This document shows, one piece after another, positions 25,092 to 32,421 of a stretch of DNA of 32,516 nucleotides (its first letter is position 1; the number at the start of each line of letters is the position of its first letter). The DNA comes from Betaproteobacteria bacterium RIFCSPLOWO2_02_FULL_63_19 (lineage in GTDB: Bacteria; Pseudomonadota; Gammaproteobacteria; Burkholderiales; SG8-39). The translations under genes were made by a program, and so were the position numbers. The notes under the pieces were generated by a model. It was not told the origin of the DNA, did not search any database, and worked only from the letters and a program-made list of their open reading frames with translations. The stretch lies in NCBI GenBank assembly GCA_001770415.1, contig MEQX01000114.1:15925-48440 (forward strand), in the 5' to 3' direction.

Positions 25092-26755
25092 CGCGGCGCT
25101 TCGACCCGATCACATTGGAGATTCTCTGGCGCAGGCTGATTTCGATCGTCGATGAATCCGACGCGGCGGTCGCGCGTACCGCGTTCTCGAGCCTGCTGCG
25201 TGACGCGCATGACTACACCTGTATGTTCACCGATTCGCGCGGGCGCGAACTTGCGCAGGGCACGCTCGCCACGCCGGGCCAGTCGGGCGCAATGGCGCTC
25301 GGGATGAAGAAGCTCGTGCAAAGCCTGCCGCGGGAATCGGTTCGGGAAGGGGACGCATACATCACCAACGATCCGTGGGCTCTTGCCGGACACCTGAACG
25401 ACGTGTGTGTTTTCAGCCCGATTTTCCACCTGGGCCGGCTGGTGGCTTTCACCGCATGCATCCTGCACCACTCCGATATCGGGGGCCGCGTCGCGTCGGA
25501 CAACCACGAGGTGTTCGAGGAGGGGCTGTTCATACCTCTGGTCAAACTCTACGACACCGGCCGGCTCAACCAGGGCGTGCTCGACATGATCAGCGCCAAC
25601 GTGCGTACGCCGGAGCAGGTCAACGGCGATATACGATCGCAGATCGCTGCCAACCATGTTTGCGCGGCACGGGTCACTCGAATGCTCCAGGAATACGGCC
25701 TGGACGGTCTCGACGACCTTGCACACGAAATCATCGAACGAAGCGAGAAGAGCATACGCGCCTCGATCGCCGGCACACCCTCCGGCGTCTACTGCTCAGA
25801 GGGGGTAATCGAGCAGATGGAAGGGCACTCCGACGTGCATATCCGTTGCGCACTGAAGATCGGCGGCGGCGAAATCACGGTGGACCTGAGCGGCTCGTCG
25901 CCGCAGGTGCAATGGGGAGGCAATGTCGTCTACAACTTCACGTATGCCTACGTGCACATGGCGGTGAAAAGTATCTTCGACCCCGAGATCCCCAACAACG
26001 ATGGCGTCGCGGTCCCGATTCGGCTGATCGCACCGGAGGGTACGGTGGTCAATTGCCGCTATCCGGCCGCGGTAGCGGCGCGCATGCAGATCGGTCACTT
26101 CATTACCGAAGTGATCTACCGAGCTCTTGCCAGTGCGCTTCCCGAGCGGGTCGTTGCTGCGGGCGGAGGCACTCCAGCCACCATGCAGGTGTTCTATGGC
26201 CGGCGCAACGACGGACGGTCGTTCCATACGGTGCTGATCCGCGGCGGCGGGCTTGGCGCGAGCGCAGGGCGGGACGGCGAAGGTTGCTACATCTTTCCCG
26301 CCAACGGCGCCAACACGCCGGTGGAGATCATCGAGAGCGATTCGCCGCTTATCGTCGAACGGCGTGAATTGCTTGCCGATTCGGGCGGTCCCGGAAGACA
26401 ACGTGGCGCGCTCGGCCGTCGGGAAGTGTTTCAGGTGCCCGATGATGCCTACGCACCGCAGCCGCCGGTCAATCTTGCGGTTCAATCGGGGCGTTTTCGG
26501 CTCCCGCCCATCGGACTATTTGGCGGTAAACCGGGAGCGCTTGCGCAGCTTCTGGTCAACGGCGCGCCGGGCAACCCCTACGGGCTTACCCGCCTGCGCC
26601 CTGGCGACACGGTGGTGATGGACGCGGCCGGCGGCGGTGGCTACGGAAACCCGCTCGAGCGCGAACGCGAAGCGCTCGAGCGCGACGTGCGCGAGGGCAA
26701 GGTGAGCCGGGCGAGCGCGCGCCGCGACTACGGCTCCGAGGTACCGGATGCCTGA
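25088..26755 (+). CDS. HyuB family subunit (hydantoinase B/oxoprolinase type)
   Basis: The 555-residue partner of HyuA carries the metal-dependent catalytic centre of the complex. Family features in order: DPITLEILWRRL at the start, HDYTCMFTDSRG (41-52), TLATPGQSGAM, NDPWALAGHLND (94-105) with the metal-binding Asp/His, HHSDIGG (127-133), EGLFIP, and a glycine-rich end GGGGYGNPLERE. The length is typical for HyuB and shorter than acetone carboxylase alpha subunits (about 700). The ATGA overlap with hyuA shows strict co-translation. Homologues hydrolyse N-methylhydantoin, 5-oxoproline or caprolactam with ATP, or carboxylate acetone or acetophenone; the substrate here is unknown. Confidence 0.93.
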   Translation: MTRRFDPITLEILWRRLISIVDESDAAVARTAFSSLLRDAHDYTCMFTDSRGRELAQGTLATPGQSGAMALGMKKLVQSLPRESVREGDAYITNDPWALAGHLNDVCVFSPIFHLGRLVAFTACILHHSDIGGRVASDNHEVFEEGLFIPLVKLYDTGRLNQGVLDMISANVRTPEQVNGDIRSQIAANHVCAARVTRMLQEYGLDGLDDLAHEIIERSEKSIRASIAGTPSGVYCSEGVIEQMEGHSDVHIRCALKIGGGEITVDLSGSSPQVQWGGNVVYNFTYAYVHMAVKSIFDPEIPNNDGVAVPIRLIAPEGTVVNCRYPAAVAARMQIGHFITEVIYRALASALPERVVAAGGGTPATMQVFYGRRNDGRSFHTVLIRGGGLGASAGRDGEGCYIFPANGANTPVEIIESDSPLIVERRELLADSGGPGRQRGALGRREVFQVPDDAYAPQPPVNLAVQSGRFRLPPIGLFGGKPGALAQLLVNGAPGNPYGLTRLRPGDTVVMDAAGGGGYGNPLEREREALERDVREGKVSRASARRDYGSEVPDA

Positions 26756-26807
26756 ACACGATTGACTGATGACTGCTTCAGCAGCTACGCGCGAGAAAGA
26801 AGCCCCA

Positions 26808-27512
26808 ATGACGATTTCATATTTTCTCAGCTTCCGAGATTGCGCTCGGCCCGACGCGACGCTGAGTAAGGACGACAGGTCGCTCTTCATGGCGATCGTG
26901 CGCAGTACGCCGGGATTGCGCAACGCGCTCGTCTTCACACCGGAGCGCGCAACCGACCCGTACGTGAACGACGGCCCCGGCCCGCAGCTCGCCGCGCAGC
27001 TGTATTTTGCCGACATTGCAGACTTGGAGGCGGCGCTCGCGCCCGCCGGTCATCTGCAGGCGCTTGCCGCGCCGGGAAACCTGCCAAGCCTTGCCGGGGC
27101 CGAGGTGACTCAACAGGCCATGCGTGCGCGGGCGTTTCCGGTCCCGGATCCAACCGTGGGCGTCGCCGCGGGCGCGCCGTTCTGCACCTACCTCGTTTCC
27201 TACCAGGGCGAGGCGCAGGATCTGAACGCCTGGCTCGACCACTATCTCCGAAATCACCCGCCGCTCATGGCACGGCTTCCCGGTGTTCGCGAGATCGAGG
27301 TATGCACCCGCATCGATTGGCGCGGATCCCTTCCCTGGCCGCGGGTGAATTACATGCAGCGGAACAAGGTGGTATTCGACAGTGCCGCGGCCCTGAGGAC
27401 CGCGCTTGCCTCCCCTGTGCGGCACGAGATGCGCGAAGATTACAATTCCTTGCCGCCGTTTACCGGCCCGGTTTGCCACTACCCCATGGCAACGCTGGCA
27501 GTGACGCCCTGA
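26808..27512 (+). CDS. EthD-like tandem dimeric alpha/beta-barrel protein (hypothetical)
   Basis: This is a protein of about 234 residues with two similar halves. The second half, from about residue 125, contains YLVSYQGEAQDLNAWLDHYLRNHPPLMARLPG-like sequence, the W-x-x-H-Y/H...H-x-P-LM pattern of the EthD/ABM ferredoxin-like fold. The first half has the matching YFLSFRD opening and a later YFAD segment. Such proteins bind small organic molecules or catalyse cofactor-free steps. ATG at 26808 is preferred because GAGAAAGAAG lies about 5 nt upstream; an earlier ATG at 26769 lacks a ribosome site. It follows hyuB by about 50 bp and is presumably co-transcribed. Its position suggests a decyclising or isomerising role on the HyuAB substrate or product. 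Confidence 0.78.
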   Translation: MTISYFLSFRDCARPDATLSKDDRSLFMAIVRSTPGLRNALVFTPERATDPYVNDGPGPQLAAQLYFADIADLEAALAPAGHLQALAAPGNLPSLAGAEVTQQAMRARAFPVPDPTVGVAAGAPFCTYLVSYQGEAQDLNAWLDHYLRNHPPLMARLPGVREIEVCTRIDWRGSLPWPRVNYMQRNKVVFDSAAALRTALASPVRHEMREDYNSLPPFTGPVCHYPMATLAVTP

Positions 27513-27779
27513 GACGGCATCCGCATCGTCTTGTTCGAACCGATGCACAAATGGAGAATCGACGTGCCTGATCAACTTTGCCGGGGCTGCATGTCGTTTG
27601 CGATCTCGTCGCAACGATTCCTGGGCTCCGATCAAAGAGCTGGGCGGCCCTCGATGGAAATGATCGATCCGCGATCTTTGGGGTGAAATTTGCCGATTGT
27701 TCGGCGACTCGTACGGCGAATCCGCAAATCGTCACCGACGTGGAACCGCATGACCGGTGCTTAGCGGCATGAGACGTGC

Positions 27780-27823
27780 AAAACTCAGTCCCGCGCGGGC
27801 AACGGCGCCGCGAGGCGCGGGAC
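27780..27823 (-). terminator. Rho-independent terminator for the small coiled-coil gene
   Basis: Perfect nine-base arms (gtcccgcgc at 27788-27796 and gcgcgggac at 27815-27823) enclose an 18-nt loop. On the minus strand the stem is followed by TGAGTTTTGC, a short T-run, 14 bp after the stop codon at 27837. The surrounding 324-bp gap (27513-27836) lies between converging genes; apart from this hairpin I see no gene or other structured element in it. Confidence 0.6.
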
Positions 27824-27836
27824 CCGGATTCGGCGT

Positions 27837-28064
27837 TTAGCTGCGGGTTTCCAGCGCGGCCACACGCGCTTCGAGATTGTCCAGCCTCTCGTTCATCACG
27901 GGCACGGAACTGAGCAGTACGCCTACATCGGCTTTGAGGCTGGCGATGGTCGCTTCAATGACATTCAATCGATGCGAGTGCTCCGCGAGCGTTTTGCGCG
28001 TTTCGATTCTGAACTCGCGCATCTCCTCGCGAAATTCAATGATCGTCTTCAGAGTCAGATCCAT
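27837..28064 (-). CDS. Small coiled-coil protein (hypothetical)
   Basis: This 75-residue, highly charged protein has no signal or membrane segment. Hydrophobic residues recur with heptad spacing, ending in NERLDNLEARVAALETR (58-74), so it is probably an extended dimeric or trimeric coiled coil. ATG at 28064 has AGGAGA about 6 nt upstream, and a hairpin terminator follows the stop, which together support a real gene. Short proteins of this pattern are scattered in proteobacterial genomes, often next to toxin, recombination or membrane genes, without assigned function. No function can be inferred here. Confidence 0.68.
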   Translation of the reverse strand: MDLTLKTIIEFREEMREFRIETRKTLAEHSHRLNVIEATIASLKADVGVLLSSVPVMNERLDNLEARVAALETRS

Positions 28065-28119
28065 GCGCTCTCCTACGTAAGCAGCATTTTACCCCGGTGT
28101 CGATCGATCTGGTGGACCG

Positions 28120-28260
28120 CGCGGCCGGCGGCGTTCGTGGTCCACTGGGCAGGAAAGCGGCACCGCGGCCCACGCAGAAGCGCCCCAGGCCGTAGAAGCT
28201 GACTACCCCGCCCTTTCTCATGTTCGTGAGGATCACCGTCTGCAGGGCGTCCAGCGCACG
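28120..28260 (-). pseudogene. Degenerate HU/IHF-like DNA-binding protein fragment
   Basis: The minus-strand frame reads RALDALQTVIL, MRKGGVVSFYGLGRF, CVGRGAA and GPRT. It aligns without gaps to the middle of HU (helix 2, the GFGTF beta turn and the start of the DNA-binding arm with NP-x-TG). The Lys/Arg-Gly, Gly-x-Gly-x-Phe and P-x-T positions are kept. After that the frame turns into unrelated sequence with no arm return or C-terminal helix, and no ATG plus ribosome site precedes it: the frame runs back into the tRNA gene. I read it as a decayed fragment. The rest of 28065-28398 holds nothing else I can identify. Confidence 0.45.
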
Positions 28261-28343
28261 GCTTGGGCGCTCGCGTTGAACCGCCGCCGGTTGCACCGAG
28301 GGTGCGGCGCGAACATCCGCGAGTGATGTACGGATTATGAGAA

Positions 28344-28359
28344 CCTCTCGCGCGAGAGG
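28344..28359 (-). terminator. Palindromic hairpin downstream of tRNA-Phe
   Basis: A perfect 16-nt palindrome (CCTCTC-GCGC-GAGAGG) lies 39 bp beyond the tRNA 3' end on the minus strand and is followed by TTCTCATAATC. It forms a six-pair stem with a GCGC loop. The T-run is poor, so it may terminate the tRNA transcript only weakly or act as a processing boundary. Confidence 0.42.
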
Positions 28360-28398
28360 CCACGCGGCAATGAATGAACGGAGATTAATTCGGGGAAC

Positions 28399-28474
<76 letters not shown>

Positions 28475-28566
28475 ACGCGTGCGTCTAAGGATTCGGCCCG
28501 TCATGCGCGGGAACGATCGATGCGCACGGCGAACCTCCGCGCACCGAGAGGGCACAGAGGGTGCGA

Positions 28567-28572
28567 ATTATA
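28567..28572 (-). promoter_or_regulatory. Candidate -10 box of the tRNA-Phe promoter
   Basis: The minus strand reads a perfect TATAAT here, within a locally AT-rich patch (GAATTCACG precedes it), about 93 bp upstream of the tRNA 5' end. A -35 at the right spacing is not convincing. The 28475-28926 gap otherwise holds no gene I can support. Confidence 0.42.
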
Positions 28573-28898
28573 CGTGAATTCGAATGGGCGAACGGACGCG
28601 AGCCGGACACCGCTTCTGTTGCGAAAAGGTCGGAGGTCCAGCGATCGCTTGGGAAATGCAATGCATCTTCCGCCCGGTTCCGGCTCGTTTCCTGTGGCGG
28701 TAAACGTTCCCGGGTGCGGCGACCAACTCGGAAAAATGGGACCGACTGCGCGTTGCCGGTCCCCGAATGCCGCGCAACAATTCCACTTGGACGACCGGAT
28801 GCGCAGGCTCGGCGAGAACTGCGCGCAAGCCCCCTCTCCAGTCGAGGGAGGAGGGCGAAATCTGTCACCAGCCGCGACGCGCGTTTAACCTTCGCCGC

Positions 28899-28919
28899 GC
28901 GCCGAATACCTCTCGGCGC
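28899..28919 (-). terminator. Hairpin after the hsp20 gene
   Basis: Seven-base arms gcgccga and tcggcgc surround a 7-nt loop, starting 7 bp after the Hsp20 stop codon on the minus strand. No T-run follows, so this is a weak or Rho-assisted terminator or an mRNA-stabilising hairpin. Confidence 0.4.
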
Positions 28920-28926
28920 TTGCTGC

Positions 28927-29355
28927 TTACTGTATGGTCAGGCGCCTGCTGCTTGCGGCCGCCTTCTTCGGCAGCACCAGTTCGAGTACGCCGTCGGTGT
29001 ACTTCGCGGTCGCCTTGGCTTCGTCGACTTCCTGACCGAGTCTGAAGCTGCGCGAGACCTTGCCAAAGTAGCGCTCGCTGTGAATCACGCGCTCGCCTTC
29101 CTTGACGTCTTTCTCGGTGCGGGTTTCGGCGGAGAGCGATACCACGTCGCCTTCGATGGCGACCTGAATGTCGTCCTTCTTCACACCGGGAATCTCGGCC
29201 ATGACCCTGTACTCGCCGTCCTTCTCGGCCACGTCAATCTTTATCCGCCGCACGGTCTCGCCGGATTCGGTCGCGGCCATCGGGCGCACCCAGAAGCCTT
29301 TCATCAAATCGTCGAAGATGTCCCCATAGGGATCATAACGGGTGACGTTCAGCAT
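28927..29355 (-). CDS. Small heat shock protein, Hsp20/alpha-crystallin family
   Basis: The 142-residue ATP-independent holdase chaperone keeps unfolding proteins soluble. A short N-terminal arm (MLNVTRYDPYGDIFDDLMKGF) is followed by the alpha-crystallin domain (about 35-135). That domain contains KDGEYRVMAEIPGVKKDDI, GERVIHSERYFGKVSRSFRLG and the closing GVLELVLPKK. The C-terminal tail ends RRLTIQ, where R-L-T-I stands for the I-x-I anchor. ATG at 29355 with GGAGA 7 nt upstream is chosen over an in-frame extension that would cover the promoter. A consensus sigma-32 promoter lies about 47 bp upstream, so the gene is heat induced. Confidence 0.95.
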   Translation of the reverse strand: MLNVTRYDPYGDIFDDLMKGFWVRPMAATESGETVRRIKIDVAEKDGEYRVMAEIPGVKKDDIQVAIEGDVVSLSAETRTEKDVKEGERVIHSERYFGKVSRSFRLGQEVDEAKATAKYTDGVLELVLPKKAAASSRRLTIQ

Positions 29356-29401
29356 TTGCGTTCTCCATGTTCTGTTCGGGCATCCCGCCCGCGTGTTACG
29401 T

Positions 29402-29430
29402 AAATGGGGGGCCTCCGGTGAATTTTCAAG
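29402..29430 (-). promoter_or_regulatory. Sigma-32 (RpoH) heat-shock promoter of hsp20
   Basis: The minus strand reads CTTGAA (29430-29425), a 15-nt spacer and CCCCATTT (29409-29402). Both elements match the sigma-32 consensus (CTTGAA, CCCCATnT) exactly. The -10 lies about 46 bp ahead of the Hsp20 start codon. Gene identity and promoter type support one another. Confidence 0.82.
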
Positions 29431-29488
29431 TGCGATTGCGCGACGACGATTGGTGCCGCAGAATCCGAGCCAGCCGGAATCGCTCACG

Positions 29489-29722
29489 ATGCCCTCCTCC
29501 GACAGCACTCGCCCCGCCGACAGCGCCGCGACCGGGCCGCGCGCGCAGAATTCACGTTGCGCGCGCTGCGGCGCAGGGTTTCATTGCGGAGCGGGCGCCG
29601 GGGAGAGTTCCTGCTGGTGCGCGGCCACTCCGAACGTGATGCCGGTGCCGCGCGATGACGCGGGCTGTTACTGCCCGTCGTGCCTGGCCCAGCTCGCCGC
29701 GCAGCATGCCCGGCCGCGCTAG
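29489..29722 (+). CDS. Cysteine-rich CWC family protein
   Basis: The 77-residue protein has eight cysteines: C24/C27, C33, C42-W-C44 (the CWC signature) and C60/C62/C65 near the end. The pattern C-x2-C...CWC...C-x-C-x2-C is that of the small CWC proteins found in many proteobacteria, probably zinc or iron-sulfur binding and of unknown role. The first 20 residues are polar and low-complexity. ATG at 29489 has only a weak GGAA ahead. It diverges from hsp20 and ends 15 bp before the converging copper-chaperone gene. Confidence 0.8.
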   Translation: MPSSDSTRPADSAATGPRAQNSRCARCGAGFHCGAGAGESSCWCAATPNVMPVPRDDAGCYCPSCLAQLAAQHARPR

Positions 29723-29737
29723 GTCAGGCCGGGTCCG

Positions 29738-30211
29738 CTATTTGTGCATGTCCATCGGCGCCGTGGCCCGCAAATCGCGCACCTCGGCGTTGACCTCGAC
29801 GGTGGCCAGTGACTTGTCCTTGTTCTCTATCGTGAGCCGAAGCGGCACGGTTTCGCCCTTCTTCAGCGGGCGTTTCAGATCGACGAGCATCAGGTGGTAG
29901 CCGCCGGGTTTGAACTGCACGGTCTTGCCGGCGGGAAGCGCGAGCCTCGGCACCGCTCGCATGCGCATCACATTGTTTTCCATGCGCGTCTCGTGGACCT
30001 CGGCCGCACCCGCGACGGGAGTTTGCGCACCGATCAGCGTCGCATCCTTTGCGCTGGTGATCTCCATGTAGGCGCCGCCGGTCTTTTGCGCGGCCACGGT
30101 CGCGCGCACCCAGGCCGATTTCACCTCGACCTGCGCCAGCGCGGGCGCGCTCGCGGCACCGCTCGCCAGCGCCACCGCAAGCGCGATCATCATCGTCCTG
30201 ACCCCGTTCAT
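29738..30211 (-). CDS. PCuAC family periplasmic copper chaperone
   Basis: The 157-residue protein delivers Cu(I) to the CuA or CuB centre of cytochrome c oxidase in the periplasm. The diagnostic metal motif H-x10-M-x21-H-x-M is complete and exactly spaced: H73, M84, H106, M108. The N-terminus is a signal peptide (MNGVRTMMIALAVAL, cleavage near ALA|Q at 26). ATG at 30211 is chosen for its AAGGA site 6 nt upstream; a longer start would overlap hslU. It lies 41 bp after hslU on the same strand and may be co-transcribed with it by read-through. Confidence 0.94.
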   Translation of the reverse strand: MNGVRTMMIALAVALASGAASAPALAQVEVKSAWVRATVAAQKTGGAYMEITSAKDATLIGAQTPVAGAAEVHETRMENNVMRMRAVPRLALPAGKTVQFKPGGYHLMLVDLKRPLKKGETVPLRLTIENKDKSLATVEVNAEVRDLRATAPMDMHK

Positions 30212-30252
30212 GGCTGTCCTTCGTGTTGCAGGCCGCGACAGGCTGCGCGCGG

Positions 30253-31632
30253 TCACAGTACGTAGCGCGCCAGGTCCTCGCTCGCTGCGAGGTCCTTCAG
30301 CCTGGCATCGACGTAGGCCGCGTCGATGGTGAGCGACTCCTTGCCGCGCTTGCCCGCCTCGAAGGAGATCTCCTCGAGCAGCTTTTCCATCACCGTGTAG
30401 AGCCGGCGCGCGCCGATGTTCTCGGTTTTTTCGTTCACCGCGAACGCGATTTCGGCCATGCGGCGCACGCCTTCGGGCGTGAACGTCAGCGTGACCTCTT
30501 CGGTTTCGAGCAGCGCCTGGTACTGGCGCGTCAGGCAGGCGTCGGTGCTGGTCAGGATGCGCTCGAAATCGGCGACCGTGAGCGAGTCGAGTTCGACGCG
30601 GATCGGCAGCCTCCCCTGCAGCTCGGGAATCAGGTCCGCAGGCTTGGCGAGGTGGAACGCGCCGCTCGCGATGAACAGGATGTGGTCGGTCTTCACCATG
30701 CCGTACTTGGTGGAGACCGTGGTGCCCTCGATCAGCGGCAACAGATCGCGCTGCACGCCCTGGCGCGAGACGTCGGCGCCGCCGAGCTCGCCGCGCGCGA
30801 CGATCTTGTCGATCTCGTCGATGAACACGATGCCGTTCTGCTCGGCATTGGCGAGCGCCTTGCTGCGCAGGTCTTCGTCGTTCACCAGGCGCCCGGCTTC
30901 CTCCTCGGTGAGCATCTTCATGGCTTCGCGGATCTTGAGTTTCCTGGTCTTCCTGCGCGTGCCGCCGAGGTTCTGGAACATGCCCTGGATCTGCTGCGTC
31001 AGTTCCTCCATTCCGGGCGGCGCGAAGATCTCCATCTGTGGCTGCGGCGCGGCAACCTCGATCTCGACCTCCTTGTCGTCCAGGTCGCCCTCGCGCAGTT
31101 TCTTCCGGAATCTTTGCCGCGCCGACGATTCCTCCGCGGGTGGCGCGCCGGCCGTATGACCGGTGTCGCGCGCCGGCGGCAGCAGCACGTCCAGCACGCG
31201 CTCCTCGGCCGCGTCCGCCGCGCGCGGCTGCACCTTGCGAAATGCCGCCTCGCGCGTGTCCTTGATGCTGATCTCGATCAGGTCGCGGACGATGGTGTCG
31301 ACGTCGCGCCCGACGTATCCGACCTCGGTGAATTTCGTCGCCTCGACCTTCGTGAACGGCGCGTCGGCCAGGCGCGCGAGCCGGCGCGCGATCTCGGTCT
31401 TGCCGACGCCGGTGGGGCCGATCATCAGGATGTTCTTGGGTGTGATCTCCTGGCGCAGCGGCTCGGCCACCTGCTGGCGCCGCCAGCGGTTGCGCAGCGC
31501 GATCGCCACCGCCCGCTTCGCGCGGTCCTGCCCGACGATGTTCTTGTCCAGCTCGTGGACGATTTCCTGCGGCGTCATCTGCGACTTGCCGGAGGACGGC
31601 AATGGCGGGGAAATGGGGGATGTGGTGGACAT
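30253..31632 (-). CDS. hslU: ATP-dependent protease ATPase subunit HslU (ClpY)
   Basis: The 459-residue AAA+ unfoldase forms hexamers that feed substrates to the HslV peptidase. It has a Walker A GPTGVGKT (72-79), the HslU-specific I domain (about 125-260) rich in charged residues, Walker B IVFIDEID (about 268-275), sensor and C-terminal domains ending [10 protein letters not shown]. The C-terminal tail that docks into HslV is intact. About 20 extra N-terminal residues ([18 protein letters not shown]) precede the usual MTPQEIV start; ATG at 31632 has AGGGAA upstream, but translation could also begin at that inner ATG. It is 76 bp downstream of hslV. Confidence 0.97.
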   Translation of the reverse strand: MSTTSPISPPLPSSGKSQMTPQEIVHELDKNIVGQDRAKRAVAIALRNRWRRQQVAEPLRQEITPKNILMIGPTGVGKTEIARRLARLADAPFTKVEATKFTEVGYVGRDVDTIVRDLIEISIKDTREAAFRKVQPRAADAAEERVLDVLLPPARDTGHTAGAPPAEESSARQRFRKKLREGDLDDKEVEIEVAAPQPQMEIFAPPGMEELTQQIQGMFQNLGGTRRKTRKLKIREAMKMLTEEEAGRLVNDEDLRSKALANAEQNGIVFIDEIDKIVARGELGGADVSRQGVQRDLLPLIEGTTVSTKYGMVKTDHILFIASGAFHLAKPADLIPELQGRLPIRVELDSLTVADFERILTSTDACLTRQYQALLETEEVTLTFTPEGVRRMAEIAFAVNEKTENIGARRLYTVMEKLLEEISFEAGKRGKESLTIDAAYVDARLKDLAASEDLARYVL

Positions 31633-31652
31633 GGTTCGGTTCCCTGTTGGTG

Positions 31653-31674
31653 CGCGGCGGCGGCCGCCGCCGCG
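31653..31674. repeat. 22-bp perfect GC palindrome between hslV and hslU
   Basis: CGCGGCGGCGG is directly followed by its reverse complement. The palindrome lies in the 76-bp hslV-hslU gap, about 21 bp ahead of the hslU start, and would form a very stable hairpin in the mRNA. It could set the hslV to hslU ratio; the trinucleotide nature also allows simple repeat slippage as its origin. Confidence 0.55.
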
Positions 31675-31708
31675 GGCGAGCGCCGAGTGCGTCGGGCCGC
31701 CTTTCGGC

Positions 31709-32245
31709 TTACTCCAGCACCTCGACGACGAGGTTCTGGTTGGTGTAGATGCAAAGCTCCGCGGCGATAGCGAGCGACTTGCGCACGATGGTCTCCGGGT
31801 CGAGCTCGGTGTTCTCCAACAGCGCCCTCGCGGCGGCCTGCGCGTACGGTCCTCCGGATCCGATCGCGATCAGTCCCAGTTCGGGCTCGAGTACGTCACC
31901 CATGCCTGTGATCACGAGCGAACTCTCGCGGTCGGCAACGGCCAGCATCGCTTCGAGCCGCCTCAGGATCCTGTCGGTGCGCCAGTCCTTGGCGAGTTCG
32001 ACCGCCGACCGCAGCAGATTGCCCTGGTGCTTGTCCAGCTTCGCTTCGAAACGCTCGAACAGCGTGAACGCATCAGCCGTGCCGCCGGCGAAACCCGCCA
32101 GGATCTTGTCGTGATACAACCGGCGCACCTTGCGCGCGCTCGACTTGATCACGATGTTGCCCAGCGTGACCTGGCCGTCCCCGCCCAGGGCGACTATTCC
32201 CTCGCGTCGTGCCGATATGATGGTGGTGCCGTGAAATGGTTCCAT
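31709..32245 (-). CDS. hslV: ATP-dependent protease peptidase subunit HslV (ClpQ)
   Basis: This is a 178-residue proteasome-like N-terminal threonine peptidase, assembled as a double hexamer capped by HslU. The short propeptide MEPFHG precedes the mature TTIISARR, so T7 is the nucleophile after self-cleavage. [40 protein letters not shown] and [20 protein letters not shown] follow, all strongly conserved. The C-terminus ICIYTN, then NLVVEVLE, is of the betaproteobacterial form. ATG at 32245 is chosen over an upstream in-frame start because of the propeptide match. A sigma-32-like promoter lies upstream. Gene order dksA-hslV-hslU is as in Burkholderiales. Confidence 0.97.
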   Translation of the reverse strand: MEPFHGTTIISARREGIVALGGDGQVTLGNIVIKSSARKVRRLYHDKILAGFAGGTADAFTLFERFEAKLDKHQGNLLRSAVELAKDWRTDRILRRLEAMLAVADRESSLVITGMGDVLEPELGLIAIGSGGPYAQAAARALLENTELDPETIVRKSLAIAAELCIYTNQNLVVEVLE

Positions 32246-32294
32246 CGCAGTCCATGAAAAGCGTGGCAGGAAGTCGAGCCACCGGGTCAAAGAG

Positions 32295-32322
32295 ATATGG
32301 TGCCTCAGCCATGGAAATCAAG
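32295..32322 (-). promoter_or_regulatory. Sigma-32-like heat-shock promoter of hslVU
   Basis: The minus strand reads CTTGAT (32322-32317), a 14-nt spacer and CACCATAT (32302-32295): one mismatch to the sigma-32 consensus in each box. The -10 ends about 50 bp before the hslV start. hslVU is a classic heat-shock operon, which strengthens the call. Confidence 0.68.
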
Positions 32323-32390
32323 CCGGGGGGATGCTCCGGACCGGATTCCCCCGGATCGACCGGTTCGAACCTGTCGGCCTGCCGCAGCGC

Positions 32391-32419
32391 AGCCCGGGCC
32401 CGGACCGCGGGCCCGGGTT
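32391..32419 (-). terminator. Strong GC hairpin after dksA
   Basis: Ten-base arms (CCCGGGCCCG at 32393-32402 and CGGGCCCGGG at 32408-32417) with a 5-nt loop form a very stable stem, extended by two further pairs. It starts 3 bp after the dksA stop on the minus strand. No T-run follows, so it is probably Rho-assisted or a transcript-end hairpin. It separates dksA from the hslVU promoter. Confidence 0.55.
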
Positions 32420-32421
32420 GA

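Noticed and set aside
23007..26755. Acetone carboxylase operon
   Set aside because: No gamma-subunit gene, and HyuB is much shorter than the acetone carboxylase alpha subunit; only the general superfamily can be stated.
27578..27772. 64-codon plus-strand frame in the convergent gap
   Set aside because: No ribosome site, no recognisable motif and unremarkable composition; considered chance.
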